Assembly: GCF_002499975.2 (NCBI RefSeq)
Contig: NZ_CP052766.1
Span: 3,410,001-3,474,000, forward strand
Source: Alteromonas pelagimontana
GTDB taxonomy: Bacteria; Pseudomonadota; Gammaproteobacteria; Enterobacterales; Alteromonadaceae
Direction of reading: 5' to 3'
Length of the DNA stretch: 64,000 bases
In this document: piece by piece, positions 19,040-28,196 of the stretch
Layout of the letters: each line of letters opens with the position of its first letter
Position numbering within the stretch: position 1 is the first letter of the stretch
The notes under the pieces: model-generated
What the model was told of the DNA's origin: nothing
Database searches by the model: none
What the model saw: only the letters and a program-made list of their open reading frames with translations
Position numbers and translations under genes: made by a program

Positions 19040-19846
19040 ATGAACCAGAGAAAGTGTTTCATCTTCTTTTCAAGAAGCGTCAACAGTCAGGCGTTAAAAT
19101 TGGCAAAGCATTTTGCCGGAAAATGTGATTTCTTCGTCTTAACCTACGATGATAGCGGTGAAGCGTTCAACCGCAATGTGAATGGTGTTCAGCATGTTGT
19201 GTACAACCGGGCGTCTTTGCGTGCACTGTTTAAAGACAGCGCGCCGAAGTTTCATGAGAATAATTGGACTATCATGCCAGGGAATCTCGATCTTTGTCAT
19301 TTAGCCTTTGCACATGATCATCCCCAATACGATTATTATTGGTTCTGCGAAGATGACGTTCGGTACACAGGAAGCTTTTTTGATTTTATTTCAGCATTTG
19401 ATGCCAGTAATGATGATTTGCTGGCAACAAATTACAGAGAAATCGTTCAGGGGTGGAAGCATAGGCGTTCTTTTGTCACTCCACAAAACAATGTCTCGAT
19501 AGAAAAAACGGTATTTCTACCTTTTTTCCGTATTTCTTCATCTGCTGCTAAAACGCTTATAATAGCGTACGGCGAGGGATGGGCCGGACACCACGAGATT
19601 GCATGGCCAACTGTCTTAACCTATTACGGCAAAACAGTAGAAGACATTAAAACTGTTGTACCGGATTGCTATACCAGTACGCCCACAAAAATGGGAATGG
19701 GGCCAGGTTCCTTCACTTACGAGCCTTCGAAATTGCTAACAGGCATTAAGCGAAATACACTCTACCATCCGGTAAAACCCTTTGGTGAATATCGCAGACG
19801 CACTATAAAAAGGGCTAGAAGCATCATAAGAAATACGTTTCGCTAA
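19040..19846 (+). CDS. Glycosyltransferase-like protein of unknown donor
   Basis: This 268-residue protein is not assigned to a family with confidence. It has YDYYWFCEDDVRYTGSF, with an acidic EDD cluster resembling the DxD site of GT-A enzymes, and later GEGWAGHHEIAWPTVL, which could supply the catalytic base. It begins FIFFSRSVNSQALKLAKHF, a Rossmann-like strand-helix. No signal peptide or membrane helix is visible. ATG 19040 has GGGA 6 bp upstream; a GTG at 19028 is possible. It ends the plus-strand run at a long inverted repeat. Confidence 0.55.
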   Translation: MNQRKCFIFFSRSVNSQALKLAKHFAGKCDFFVLTYDDSGEAFNRNVNGVQHVVYNRASLRALFKDSAPKFHENNWTIMPGNLDLCHLAFAHDHPQYDYYWFCEDDVRYTGSFFDFISAFDASNDDLLATNYREIVQGWKHRRSFVTPQNNVSIEKTVFLPFFRISSSAAKTLIIAYGEGWAGHHEIAWPTVLTYYGKTVEDIKTVVPDCYTSTPTKMGMGPGSFTYEPSKLLTGIKRNTLYHPVKPFGEYRRRTIKRARSIIRNTFR

Positions 19847-19883
19847 AGATGTTTTAGCATCCAAAGCGCTAGAACATCTTTAG
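19843..19883. terminator. Convergent inverted repeat, likely bidirectional terminator
   Basis: CTAAAGATGTTTTAGC (19843-19858) pairs with GCTAGAACATCTTTAG (19868-19883) with one mismatch and a 9-base loop. It begins inside the stop codon of the gene ending at 19846 and faces the converging gene ending at 19936. It has no long T-run, so terminator activity is inferred from stem strength and position. Confidence 0.5.
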
Positions 19884-19935
19884 TAAAGTGAAAAGGAGAA
19901 GCGTTTTGGGGGAAATCAGGAACATTGGCTGAAGC

Positions 19936-20745
19936 TTACATCTTTATTTTTTCATACTTTGCCAACTCTTCTTCAGTAGCATGTTGAAAGTACAAATATT
20001 TATCTTCAAATTTGATCGGTCTGGCTCTGCCGTAGCCAACGGGCAGCTCATCATAGCCTTTGAATCTCGCTACTAAAAATCTTACCAGCCGCCGCAGCAT
20101 TTTTCTAAAGGCGCTGGGGTTTTTGCTGCCTTTGAACAAGCTGACTGGCAGCATTCTAAGCAGTGGGCTTGCCGCCAGCACAAATTTAGTTTCGGGGGGC
20201 AGTTCGCTATCTGGGTAATCCAGTTCATTTAAGTGGCGTAAAAACGGCTCGAAGCCATCCTTTCTTATAATAATAAAGCTTTGCTGAATAAGTTGAGGAA
20301 CGCCCTTAGCTGAGCCAAACATAAAAGGTTTCGTCATTTGGCTGATGCATTCTTCAATAATGCCTTCACCCTGCAGCAGCGCATCTTGTTCTACATATAC
20401 CCAATAGTCTACGTCGCATAGCGAGGCATAGGTAACACCCATAATTATTGACCGCATGTATCCACAATATTTGCCGGTATGGTTAGTGGAGTGGCCAGGA
20501 TTTTCCGTAATAGAAAGAAACTCGATACCTTCGAGTTCATCTCTTGTAGGCTTGGTGGGGGAGTGGCTGTCTACTACCATAATTTGAATAGGAGACGTAT
20601 TATCAAAGATAGATTTTTTCCATTTTTTGAAAAAGGCGACTGAACGAATTTCTTCGCTGCCGTACCTTACGCGCTGTTCTTGCTCTACTTCGCCACACCA
20701 CCAACCTGAAGTAATGACGTATTTATACTGGGTGCTTTGTTTCAT
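19936..20745 (-). CDS. Putative glycosyltransferase-like protein
   Basis: A 269-residue protein without a family I can name. YWVYVEQDALLQGEGI holds an acidic EQD at the end of a hydrophobic strand, the place a DxD motif takes in GT-A folds, and an early strand IQIMVVDSHSPT resembles the nucleotide-binding start. YVITSGWWCG opens the protein. It lies at the end of a minus-strand run (23010-19936) after a deacetylase and an ATP-grasp protein, separated from the deacetylase by 113 bp. Context suggests polysaccharide synthesis; function is unproven. Confidence 0.5.
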   Translation of the reverse strand: MKQSTQYKYVITSGWWCGEVEQEQRVRYGSEEIRSVAFFKKWKKSIFDNTSPIQIMVVDSHSPTKPTRDELEGIEFLSITENPGHSTNHTGKYCGYMRSIIMGVTYASLCDVDYWVYVEQDALLQGEGIIEECISQMTKPFMFGSAKGVPQLIQQSFIIIRKDGFEPFLRHLNELDYPDSELPPETKFVLAASPLLRMLPVSLFKGSKNPSAFRKMLRRLVRFLVARFKGYDELPVGYGRARPIKFEDKYLYFQHATEEELAKYEKIKM

Positions 20746-20858
20746 ATTCTATTCTTCTACAACGTTTTACAACTTCTGTGACATGAACACGTTCTGTCAG
20801 GCTGATTTGATGTGCGCAGACAATAAACCACTACCATATTATTCACAACGGTGCTGCA

Positions 20859-21845
20859 TTATAACCAGCAAGACAACCTGGCTTTAAAGGAAATGGGTCG
20901 ATTGCTGATATCGTCATGTACGCCCACTCTGTTTAATTTTGAAGGAATAAGTGAGCCGGAGGTATTTATGCCACGCTTAGTTGTAACTGCGCAACAATAA
21001 TTAGATTTTACCAGCGCGTGCGCTGCGTCAGAAAAATCGCCGTTAGGAAAACAAAAAGAAGAGACGGCTTTATGCGTAAGTGCTTCTAAAATCTGTTTGC
21101 TTTGTACAACTTCATCCTGCAGTTTTTCTGCATTTAGCCCTTCAACTAACCGATAATGCTTACGTGTATGGCAACCGACTTCTACACCATAATGGGTTTG
21201 CGCATCAAGTAGCTGTTCCTGATTAATCATTTCGATTTGCGACGCTGCGGTATCGGCTTTAATAGAAGCAAGTGCCTGATAAATGTCGTCATCATCATAC
21301 TGCTTGAGTTTAGCAATTACCTCTGCGGCGGCATTACGGCTTAGCGGTAATGAAAGTTCGGCGTTAATCATGTTCAATAGCGGTTGCCAGTTCTCATCTA
21401 TCCGCAAACCGGGCGTCAGCAGTAACCGCAGCACCTTGTTGGGCCAAAAGGGCGCGGGCAACCCAAGAAAATCCGAAACCACATAGAGCGTAGAGGGAAA
21501 ACCGTATTGCTTTAACACCGGAAAAGCATATTCGTAATTATCTAACCAGCCATCGTCAAAAGTAATGGCCACCGTTAAAGCGGGGCGCTCTACATCGCTC
21601 AGGCCCACCCACTTTGACACCGTCATCACCGGTAGCTTTTCTGCTGACAGCGTTTGCATATGCATGGCAAAGGTGCGATCAGATACCACCATACCGGGTT
21701 CTTCATATTGAAAACGAGGGTCGTCTGTAGGCAGAACGCGATGATACATAAGCACAATGAGCTTTTTATCGCCGCGTTTCATGCTAGCCCAACCGATGGT
21801 GCCAGCTACCCATTGTGCGCAAGATTTCAGCAGAGGCTTTAGCAT
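20859..21845 (-). CDS. Polysaccharide deacetylase family protein
   Basis: This 328-residue protein has the NodB fold: LIVLMYHRVLP near residue 30, the metal motif AITFDDGWLDNYEYAFPV around 93-110, and a second-half EVGCHTRKHYRL that carries the His pair (H-x3-H type) and FCFPNGDF. It should remove N-acetyl groups from a polysaccharide. No cleaved signal peptide is clear. It follows the ATP-grasp gene by 4 bp, so the two are co-expressed. Confidence 0.85.
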   Translation of the reverse strand: MLKPLLKSCAQWVAGTIGWASMKRGDKKLIVLMYHRVLPTDDPRFQYEEPGMVVSDRTFAMHMQTLSAEKLPVMTVSKWVGLSDVERPALTVAITFDDGWLDNYEYAFPVLKQYGFPSTLYVVSDFLGLPAPFWPNKVLRLLLTPGLRIDENWQPLLNMINAELSLPLSRNAAAEVIAKLKQYDDDDIYQALASIKADTAASQIEMINQEQLLDAQTHYGVEVGCHTRKHYRLVEGLNAEKLQDEVVQSKQILEALTHKAVSSFCFPNGDFSDAAHALVKSNYCCAVTTKRGINTSGSLIPSKLNRVGVHDDISNRPISFKARLSCWL

Positions 21846-21849
21846 AAAT

Positions 21850-23010
21850 TCACTTAAAATAATGTTTTAGTTCGTACCAGAACGGGTTCATATCGTCCAT
21901 TCGGTTAATCTCATGCCGACGTTTAGCAAACTTGGGGGTTAAAAAGCGCAGAATATGCTGGCATTTATCGCCAAAGGTTAACGCACCGCTTTTAAGTTGT
22001 ATATAAAGGTTGTCAACATCGCCTAATAACCAACGCAGCTGCACGCCGGTGGTAAAGGGGGGCGGTGTGTTTACTGGCTGATATTCGCCGTCTACCAGCA
22101 GCGCCGGAAAATTTACTCCCGCATCTATCGCCAACTGTAATGAGCCCCACAAGCGGGTGTTAATTTCCATTAAATAGGGCGTGCCGTCTTCATCTATTTT
22201 AAACTCTACCATCGCTACGCCGTGCCAGCCCACACTGTTTAGCAAACGTTCGGCATACAGTTTCATGGTAGGATCTACAGCAACGCTCTCGCTTAACACG
22301 CTTACGCCGCCAGATGGGGGCTTTTCCCGCAACCGCTTATGCGCAAAAAATGCTTTTGCTTCGCCTTGCTGGTAGTAACAAAATACCCCTGCGCCCTGGC
22401 CACCAATATATTGCTGCACCATAAACGCGTGCCCATCAAAATATGGCTGTTGGGTAAGTACCTCGCGCATTTCTTCTTCAGAACTCACAATATGCACCTG
22501 CGTGGCCAGCCAGGCGTTATCAACCATTACTTTCGATAAGGCGGGTTTTAGTACGCAGGGAAATTTAACCGCTTGCCATTGGATATCCGCAGCCGATTCA
22601 CAAAACTGAGAAGCCGGAACCGGAACGCCCAAACTTTCGGCCAAGTTAGTAAGTTCGCTTTTGTTACTCAGCGCTAGCACTTTATGTAAAGGCGCAAATG
22701 GAAGCTTGCAAGCCGGTAAAGACGCTTGGTGTTCTAACAATGTTCGGCTGGTAACTTCAGTTAACGGAAATAACACATCAATATGATATTGTGTAACTGT
22801 GTTGCTAACCCACTTAATAAAAGCAAGACTGTTTTCAGAAGGGTTAGGGCAGCGAAGATACTGTTCGCTATAGCGAGAGCATCCTGCTAACGCATTTTCA
22901 TGATAATCTGCTGTGTAAACCAGAATGTCCTTTCGCTTGCCTAATGCCCGGGTAGCTGCCAATGCACTGCGCTGCGCGGCATCAAAGACAAGAATTGCTT
23001 TTTTTTCCAT
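21850..23010 (-). CDS. ATP-grasp domain ligase, CarB-like
   Basis: A 386-residue ATP-grasp enzyme. The N-terminal Rossmann part starts ILVFDAAQRSALAATRALG, followed by VLKPALSKVMV and FMVQQYIGGQGAGVFCYYQQG, which bind ATP, and the metal and catalytic segment MVEFKIDEDGTPYLMEINTRLWGSL. It resembles the carbamoyl-phosphate-synthase-like ATP-grasp proteins found in exopolysaccharide loci. These couple a carboxylate to an amine or similar nucleophile, so an amino-acid or lactyl decoration of a sugar is possible, but the substrate is not known. It is divergent from the glycosyltransferase at 23120. Confidence 0.75.
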   Translation of the reverse strand: MEKKAILVFDAAQRSALAATRALGKRKDILVYTADYHENALAGCSRYSEQYLRCPNPSENSLAFIKWVSNTVTQYHIDVLFPLTEVTSRTLLEHQASLPACKLPFAPLHKVLALSNKSELTNLAESLGVPVPASQFCESAADIQWQAVKFPCVLKPALSKVMVDNAWLATQVHIVSSEEEMREVLTQQPYFDGHAFMVQQYIGGQGAGVFCYYQQGEAKAFFAHKRLREKPPSGGVSVLSESVAVDPTMKLYAERLLNSVGWHGVAMVEFKIDEDGTPYLMEINTRLWGSLQLAIDAGVNFPALLVDGEYQPVNTPPPFTTGVQLRWLLGDVDNLYIQLKSGALTFGDKCQHILRFLTPKFAKRRHEINRMDDMNPFWYELKHYFK

Positions 23011-23119
23011 ACCAATACTTCAATGTCCGGTATGCAGCAACAGGATTGCTTGGTATCCTTTGCCACAAGTAGTTTTAGTAGCATTCATTTAGTGGCTATT
23101 ATGCCTGAAAAAAATAAAC

Positions 23120-24226
23120 ATGACTTATAAGATTTTACATTTAATCGATACCACGGGGCCGGGCGGCGCAGAAGATGTTTTTATTGCTCTGGCTGATAAA
23201 ATTCGCAGCGCTGATGTTGATTCTATTGCGGTTATTCGGGGTGAAGGCTACGTGGCTACCTCCCTTCGCGAAGTGGGAATTGAACCTGTTATTATCGATT
23301 CCAAAGGCAGTTTTAATGTAAGTCTTATTATCAAACTTTGCCAATTAGTAAAAAAGCACAAGGTGCGGCTCATTCAATCCCACTTGTTGGGCTCGAACGT
23401 TTATGCCTCTATTGTGGGCATGATCACCCGAATCCCGGTTATTGCTACGTATCACGGCATGGTGGATATTTCTCCCAATGAACGTTTTAAAGGCTTAAAG
23501 CTGTGGTTTATGCGCCATGGCATTTCCCATTTTGTTGCGGTAAGTCGTTCTTTGGCGGAAAAAATTAAGGCGCACAACCTGTTGGTGCCAGAAAGAACAT
23601 CAGTAATTTATAACGGTATTGATACCGCAATTTATAATGGGCAGCGATCCACCCGCCTAAAGCAGCAGCTACACCTGCCTGAAGACACTATTCTATTTGG
23701 ATCGCTAGGGAATATTAGAACGTCCAAACGCTACGATTTATTAATAGAGGCGGCCGCCATTGCGCAGCAAACTCACCCAAACCTGGCGTTTGTTGTTGCA
23801 GGCGATCCCAAAGCTTCATTAAAAACCAAACTTGACGAGCTTATTGCCAAACGTAATGTTACCAATATACATTTTATAGGCTTTATTGCCGATACGCCTG
23901 AATACCTACAAAATCTGGATTGCTTTTTACTGACCTCTGACGCTGAAGGATTTTCCATCAGTACAATTGAAGCCATGGCAACAGGCTTGCCTGTTATAGC
24001 CACACGCTGCGGGGGTCCGGAAGAAATTATCCAAAATGATCAACAGGGCCGGCTTGTAGCTGTTGATGCTAAGGCGATAGCTGAGGCTATCAAAGAAACA
24101 GCAGATATGGGGTTAAAATCCATAGTAAACGCCATGGCAGTAGAACGGGTTGAAGGGGCGTTTTCAACGCAAGGCATGTTAGCATCATACCAACAGTTGT
24201 ATCGTCAGCACGCTGATATCAATTAG
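23120..24226 (+). CDS. Glycosyltransferase family 4
   Basis: A 368-residue GT-B enzyme. It starts ILHLIDTTGPGGAEDVFI (acceptor-domain Gly loop) and has VIATYHGMVD, VSRSLAEKI, and in the donor domain FGSLGNIRTSKRYDLLIEA and DAEGFSISTIEAMATGLPVI, the E-x7-E site. It is close to the glycosyltransferases encoded in XrtA loci. No strong ribosome binding site precedes the ATG. It leads a plus-strand run with the phosphatase, the O-antigen-ligase-like gene and two further genes. Confidence 0.87.
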   Translation: MTYKILHLIDTTGPGGAEDVFIALADKIRSADVDSIAVIRGEGYVATSLREVGIEPVIIDSKGSFNVSLIIKLCQLVKKHKVRLIQSHLLGSNVYASIVGMITRIPVIATYHGMVDISPNERFKGLKLWFMRHGISHFVAVSRSLAEKIKAHNLLVPERTSVIYNGIDTAIYNGQRSTRLKQQLHLPEDTILFGSLGNIRTSKRYDLLIEAAAIAQQTHPNLAFVVAGDPKASLKTKLDELIAKRNVTNIHFIGFIADTPEYLQNLDCFLLTSDAEGFSISTIEAMATGLPVIATRCGGPEEIIQNDQQGRLVAVDAKAIAEAIKETADMGLKSIVNAMAVERVEGAFSTQGMLASYQQLYRQHADIN

Positions 24227-24261
24227 CGATTATGTAGTTAGTTATAATAAAGAGAACAGTT

Positions 24262-24819
24262 TTGAGCATATCACAAAAAATCGCTGATAGATTTGGATCT
24301 AAAAAAGGAGTATTGAGGTACTTCTATTTTAATTTTTTAAATGGACTAGGAAGATTTCGTGCTCACGGAACATCTAATCTTGCGGGCACGAAACGGTTAG
24401 TATTTATCTGTAGCGGTAATATCTGCCGTAGCCCTTTCGGTGAATACGTAAGTAAATCCCTGGGTTTTCCAGCAGTGTCTTTCGGTCTGCACTGTCGTGG
24501 TGGTGACAAAGCGTTCGAAAAAACAATTTCTGTCGCAGCTTCTCTTGGTTATAACCTGGAAGAGCATCGTTCCATCAACATTAAAGAATACCAACCCGAA
24601 GAAGGCGACTTGCTTATTGCAATGGAACCCGCGCACGTAAAGGAACTTAAGCTTCAATATCCCAGTACGCCCATACTGCTGATAGGTATGCTCACCGATA
24701 CGAAGATCGTATATTTACACGACCCTTACAGCACAAATCAGGTATTCTTCAAGGACTGCTTGCAGAAGATTGAGCAAGCAACGAAGGCTGCGATTAAAGG
24801 CATTAGAAGTACATCATGA
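24262..24819 (+). CDS. Low-molecular-weight protein-tyrosine phosphatase family
   Basis: A 185-residue protein with the signature C-x5-R loop CSGNICRSP (Cys50, Arg56) and a distal HDPY around residue 153 that supplies the general-acid Asp. Wzb-type members dephosphorylate the tyrosine kinase that governs exopolysaccharide chain length. It carries about 45 extra basic, hydrophobic residues before the domain, longer than the 145-residue standard, which might bind the membrane. The likely start is TTG 24262 with AGAGA upstream; an ATG is absent in this part. Its stop overlaps the next start (ATGA). Confidence 0.75.
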   Translation: MSISQKIADRFGSKKGVLRYFYFNFLNGLGRFRAHGTSNLAGTKRLVFICSGNICRSPFGEYVSKSLGFPAVSFGLHCRGGDKAFEKTISVAASLGYNLEEHRSINIKEYQPEEGDLLIAMEPAHVKELKLQYPSTPILLIGMLTDTKIVYLHDPYSTNQVFFKDCLQKIEQATKAAIKGIRSTS

Positions 24820-26072
24820 AAACTCAGACGTATACAGTAGATGATTTTCTTTTTTTAAAAGTAAAAAAGCTTTGGGCGCATTTTAAAACGGAATCTTTTG
24901 CGTTTAAGTGCGTCTGTGCATATATGTTTGTTGAGTACTTTCGCCCTCAAGCGATATTTAAATGGCTTGATTTTTTACCTTGGGCGCAGTTATTTTTAGG
25001 TCTCGCAATTATTGGTATTTTTACCGACTCGAAGGCCAAACTTCGTTTTACTGCAATGCATACTTTTCTAATATTTTTTGCAGTAATAATTCACCTTTCT
25101 ATGATAACTGCATATGATGTTGGTTGGTCTTTCGATTATTATATATTCTTCATCCAGTGGATTATTATATTTTTTGTCATTACATCGATTGTTACCACTA
25201 GAGAACGATTTTATATCTTTTTTATGGTTTTCTTCTTATGTTGTTTAAAAATAGCTATCGGAACATCTAGAATTTGGATTATGCGAGGCTTTGGATTCAC
25301 CTCGTGGGGACTAATGGGGCCGCCGGGTTATTTTCAAAATTCTGGCGAACTCGCCGTGTTAATGCTGGTGTTATTTCCTATCGGCTATTACTTGTATAAA
25401 GCATATAAAAATGACGTGCGACGGTGGGAGAAATATTTGTTATTAGCAGCAACTATATGCCCTATTCTGACAATACTGGGCAGTAGCAGCCGAGGGGCTC
25501 AGATAGCGTTAGTCATCCAGTTACTTCTGATGTTTTATAAACAAATTTTTAAACCGAAAGTACTTATCCTTATCGTACTAATTTGCTCAATAGGTTGGAA
25601 TATTCTTCCAGAAGAGCAGAAATTACGTTTTACGGAAATCGGAGAAGATAAATCTTCCATTCAGCGCAAGCTTTATTGGGAGCATGGCTGGGACATGATG
25701 AAGGACAATCCCATTTTAGGTGTTGGCTATTACAATTTTCAGCCCTACTACCAAGACCATTATTTTAAAGATGTCTTATATAGCTACGCTCAGTTACCTC
25801 ACAATATTTTGATACAAATAGGAACTGATTCAGGTTTTACTGGGCTTCTGATATATTTGTTGATAATTATGGCTAGCTTAATTATGAAACGACCTAGAAT
25901 AGGTACGAGTAGCATAGTAAGTGAACCATTTTATAATGCCCTCTGGATATCGCTTAAATTAGGTGTGGTAGGATTTTTTATTGCTGGTCAATTTGTGACG
26001 ATTGGATACTATCCATTCTTATGGATTTCAATTGCTTTACAAATAAGTTTAATCTCTAGTTTTACTAAATAG
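24816..26072 (+). CDS. O-antigen ligase-like membrane protein, XrtA-associated
   Basis: This 418-residue protein has about ten membrane helices and a large periplasmic loop between residues about 265 and 335 holding HGWDMMKDNPILGVGYYNFQ, the Wzy_C-type segment. It resembles the putative O-glycosylation ligase found with exosortase A. Such proteins polymerise or transfer lipid-linked sugar units on the periplasmic side. It is coupled to the phosphatase by a 4-bp overlap. DNA here becomes AT-rich, with frequent ATA, TTA and TTT codons, unlike genes before 24 kb. Confidence 0.82.
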   Translation: MKTQTYTVDDFLFLKVKKLWAHFKTESFAFKCVCAYMFVEYFRPQAIFKWLDFLPWAQLFLGLAIIGIFTDSKAKLRFTAMHTFLIFFAVIIHLSMITAYDVGWSFDYYIFFIQWIIIFFVITSIVTTRERFYIFFMVFFLCCLKIAIGTSRIWIMRGFGFTSWGLMGPPGYFQNSGELAVLMLVLFPIGYYLYKAYKNDVRRWEKYLLLAATICPILTILGSSSRGAQIALVIQLLLMFYKQIFKPKVLILIVLICSIGWNILPEEQKLRFTEIGEDKSSIQRKLYWEHGWDMMKDNPILGVGYYNFQPYYQDHYFKDVLYSYAQLPHNILIQIGTDSGFTGLLIYLLIIMASLIMKRPRIGTSSIVSEPFYNALWISLKLGVVGFFIAGQFVTIGYYPFLWISIALQISLISSFTK

Positions 26073-26109
26073 GTTAATTGACAATAATCCATATTAAGGA
26101 AATATCAGT

Positions 26110-26961
26110 ATGATCATAAATAAAATGCATAAGATTTTGTGTTTTAATCTATTTATATTTTTCATGATTTTTTCGCCAAATTCGAAAGCAAGTGATGGCT
26201 GGACGATAAAATCTACATTTGAAAGTGAAAAGCTGGGTGATAGAGCAAAAGGTAGTACCGGTTTTAAAGACTTAGCGGGACAATCTGAAGTTACTAAAGA
26301 TCAAGTTTTATCTGGTCAGTCAGCAAAAATATGGATAAAAGAAGGTCAGACTGGCTACGGAAGATGGGGGGGAGACTGGAAATTTCCCGAACCTCTTAGA
26401 CGAGGCGATAAAGTTTGGTTTAGTGTACATACTTACATGCCAGAAGAATTTGAGCCCTATTCTTCTTCTGGGGGCAGTAGGCTTAAATTTCTAAGGATAT
26501 TAACTAAAGATTCTAAGCAAAAAAATGTTGGTTATGACGATTTATATGTGAATATAAAAGGAAGTAATGCACCGTTTCGCTTTATATATGAAGGCGAACA
26601 ACGTTGGCATAATGTGGGTAGAAAAAATGATATATTCCAAAAAGAACGTTGGGAAAATTATCAAATGTCTATAACTTTCGACAGTATCAGTAAAGATGAA
26701 GGGGGAATGGCTGAAGTTAGAATATGGAAGGATGGGGAAAAGATTGCTCATATAACGAATAGAAAAACTTTGAAACATGTAGATGATTTGGCTACTAGAG
26801 CATTGCTCTTTACGTATTGGAATGGTGGCGCTCCCAAAGATCAGTTCATGTATGTAGATGATATTACTATTACTTCTGAAACTCCGAAGTGGACGGACGT
26901 TGACGGCTATCCTATTGTCGAGTTTTATACAGACTTATGTAGAATCCCAAGCGATTCATAG
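26110..26961 (+). CDS. Secreted polysaccharide lyase-like protein
   Basis: A 283-residue protein with a signal peptide (about residues 1-28, cleaving after SKA). The mature part has a jelly-roll look: many alternating strands, GYGRWGGDWKFPEPLRRGD, FSVHTYMPEEFEPY, RWHNVGRKNDIF and a C-terminal QFMYVDDITIT. This is the pattern of the heparin-lyase-like/concanavalin fold Polysacc_lyase family. In export loci such enzymes trim or release chains in the periplasm. The class assignment is by overall pattern; catalytic residues were not identified. The gene is strongly AT-rich. AAGGAAAT precedes ATG at good spacing. Confidence 0.6.
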   Translation: MIINKMHKILCFNLFIFFMIFSPNSKASDGWTIKSTFESEKLGDRAKGSTGFKDLAGQSEVTKDQVLSGQSAKIWIKEGQTGYGRWGGDWKFPEPLRRGDKVWFSVHTYMPEEFEPYSSSGGSRLKFLRILTKDSKQKNVGYDDLYVNIKGSNAPFRFIYEGEQRWHNVGRKNDIFQKERWENYQMSITFDSISKDEGGMAEVRIWKDGEKIAHITNRKTLKHVDDLATRALLFTYWNGGAPKDQFMYVDDITITSETPKWTDVDGYPIVEFYTDLCRIPSDS

Positions 26962-26990
26962 TTAATTAATAATAAGCAGGAAAATTTAAA

Positions 26991-27971
26991 ATGTATTCTA
27001 AATCAGCTTGGATAACGTGGGAACGTCAACCAAGAAATCGCTCTATGGCCGATCTATTCAATGCTAAATATTTTGAGTTTTCAAACAATGGGAATGGCAT
27101 TAAGCGCTATCTGTTATGCCTGAAAGACACTTATTTTATCTTTAACTCTAAAAGCTATAGTTTAATTTTTGTTCAGAATCCTTCTATAATTCTATGTTTC
27201 ATCTCAGTAATATTGAGCAAAATATTTACTACTAAATTAGTTATAGACGCGCATAATGCAGGCGTTTATCCAAACGAAGGTAAATCAAAGTTTCTCTTAG
27301 CTATAAATAATTGGATACTAAAGCGTGCTGATCTTGTACTCGTAACTAATAGGCTATTGGTAGACCATTTAAATAAATTTGATATCAAATCCGAGTTTAT
27401 TCCTGATCCATTGCCATCTTTTCCTCAGATAAATACGGAGGAGTTAAGTAATGGAAACTATCTTTTTGTTGTGTGTTCTTGGTCATTAGATGAGCCTATT
27501 GATCTCTATATTGAAGTAGCGAGAATGTTACCAGAATATGTTTTCAAGTTTTCTGGTAATTATAAAAAGTATTCTGATAAAATCGATTTTAACACGTTGC
27601 CGGACAATGTTGTTCTTTTAGGCTTCATTTCTGAAGATGAATACGTTAAAACGTTAGCTAATTGTTTAGCTGTCCTTGATTTGACTACAAGGGATGACTG
27701 TCTGGTATGTGGCGCTTACGAATCAATATCTTTGTTAAAACCAGTTGTAGTTAGTGATACCGTCGTAAATCGAGAATTATTTCACGATTCAGTGTGTTAC
27801 TCGGAACTAAATAGTGCAAGCTTAATAAATGCTATTCATGCAAGTCAGGAAAATAGCCTAATTAAAAAAGTCGAAATTTTTAGAGAGGAATATAGTATAA
27901 AGATAACTTTGCTCCAGCAAAAGATTTGCGCTCGCCTAAACTATTCCATTAAATGTAACGAAGCAAATTAA
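26991..27971 (+). CDS. Glycosyltransferase family 4-like
   Basis: A 326-residue protein with GT-B features: LVIDAHNAGVYPNEGKSK, LKRADLVLVTNRLLVDHL, and a donor half with FVVCSWSLDEPIDLYIEVA, NVVLLGFISEDEYVKTLANC and CLVCGAYESISLLKPVVVSD, where the expected glutamates appear as a single Glu in YESIS. It is shorter and more divergent than its neighbours. AGGAAA precedes the ATG. It belongs to the AT-rich segment 24.8-28.2 kb and is the last plus-strand gene of the locus. Confidence 0.72.
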   Translation: MYSKSAWITWERQPRNRSMADLFNAKYFEFSNNGNGIKRYLLCLKDTYFIFNSKSYSLIFVQNPSIILCFISVILSKIFTTKLVIDAHNAGVYPNEGKSKFLLAINNWILKRADLVLVTNRLLVDHLNKFDIKSEFIPDPLPSFPQINTEELSNGNYLFVVCSWSLDEPIDLYIEVARMLPEYVFKFSGNYKKYSDKIDFNTLPDNVVLLGFISEDEYVKTLANCLAVLDLTTRDDCLVCGAYESISLLKPVVVSDTVVNRELFHDSVCYSELNSASLINAIHASQENSLIKKVEIFREEYSIKITLLQQKICARLNYSIKCNEAN

Positions 27972-28130
27972 TTAGCTTTATGTTCTGCATCTATCTTCTC
28001 ACATTGATCTCTTAGCGTTATCTTATTCGCTGAATATTTTTCTGGCACCCCTGTAGTAAGTGTATATATGACTTTACATTATCTTTAGTAGGATGGTGAC
28101 ATGTTTGCGAAGTATCCAATAATAACCATG

Positions 28131-28196
28131 TAATGACTTCGTCATTATAGTTTCAGGACCACTTATTGTTAATCGAAATATAAATTCGATTAACAA
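28131..28196. terminator. Two hairpins between converging genes
   Basis: TAATGAC-TTC-GTCATTA (28131-28147) is a small hairpin, and TTGTTAATCGAA (28166-28177) pairs perfectly with TTCGATTAACAA (28185-28196) across a 7-base loop. They lie between the plus gene ending at 27971 and the minus gene ending at 28239 and may end transcription both ways. The stems are AT-rich and lack a clean T-run. Confidence 0.45.
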
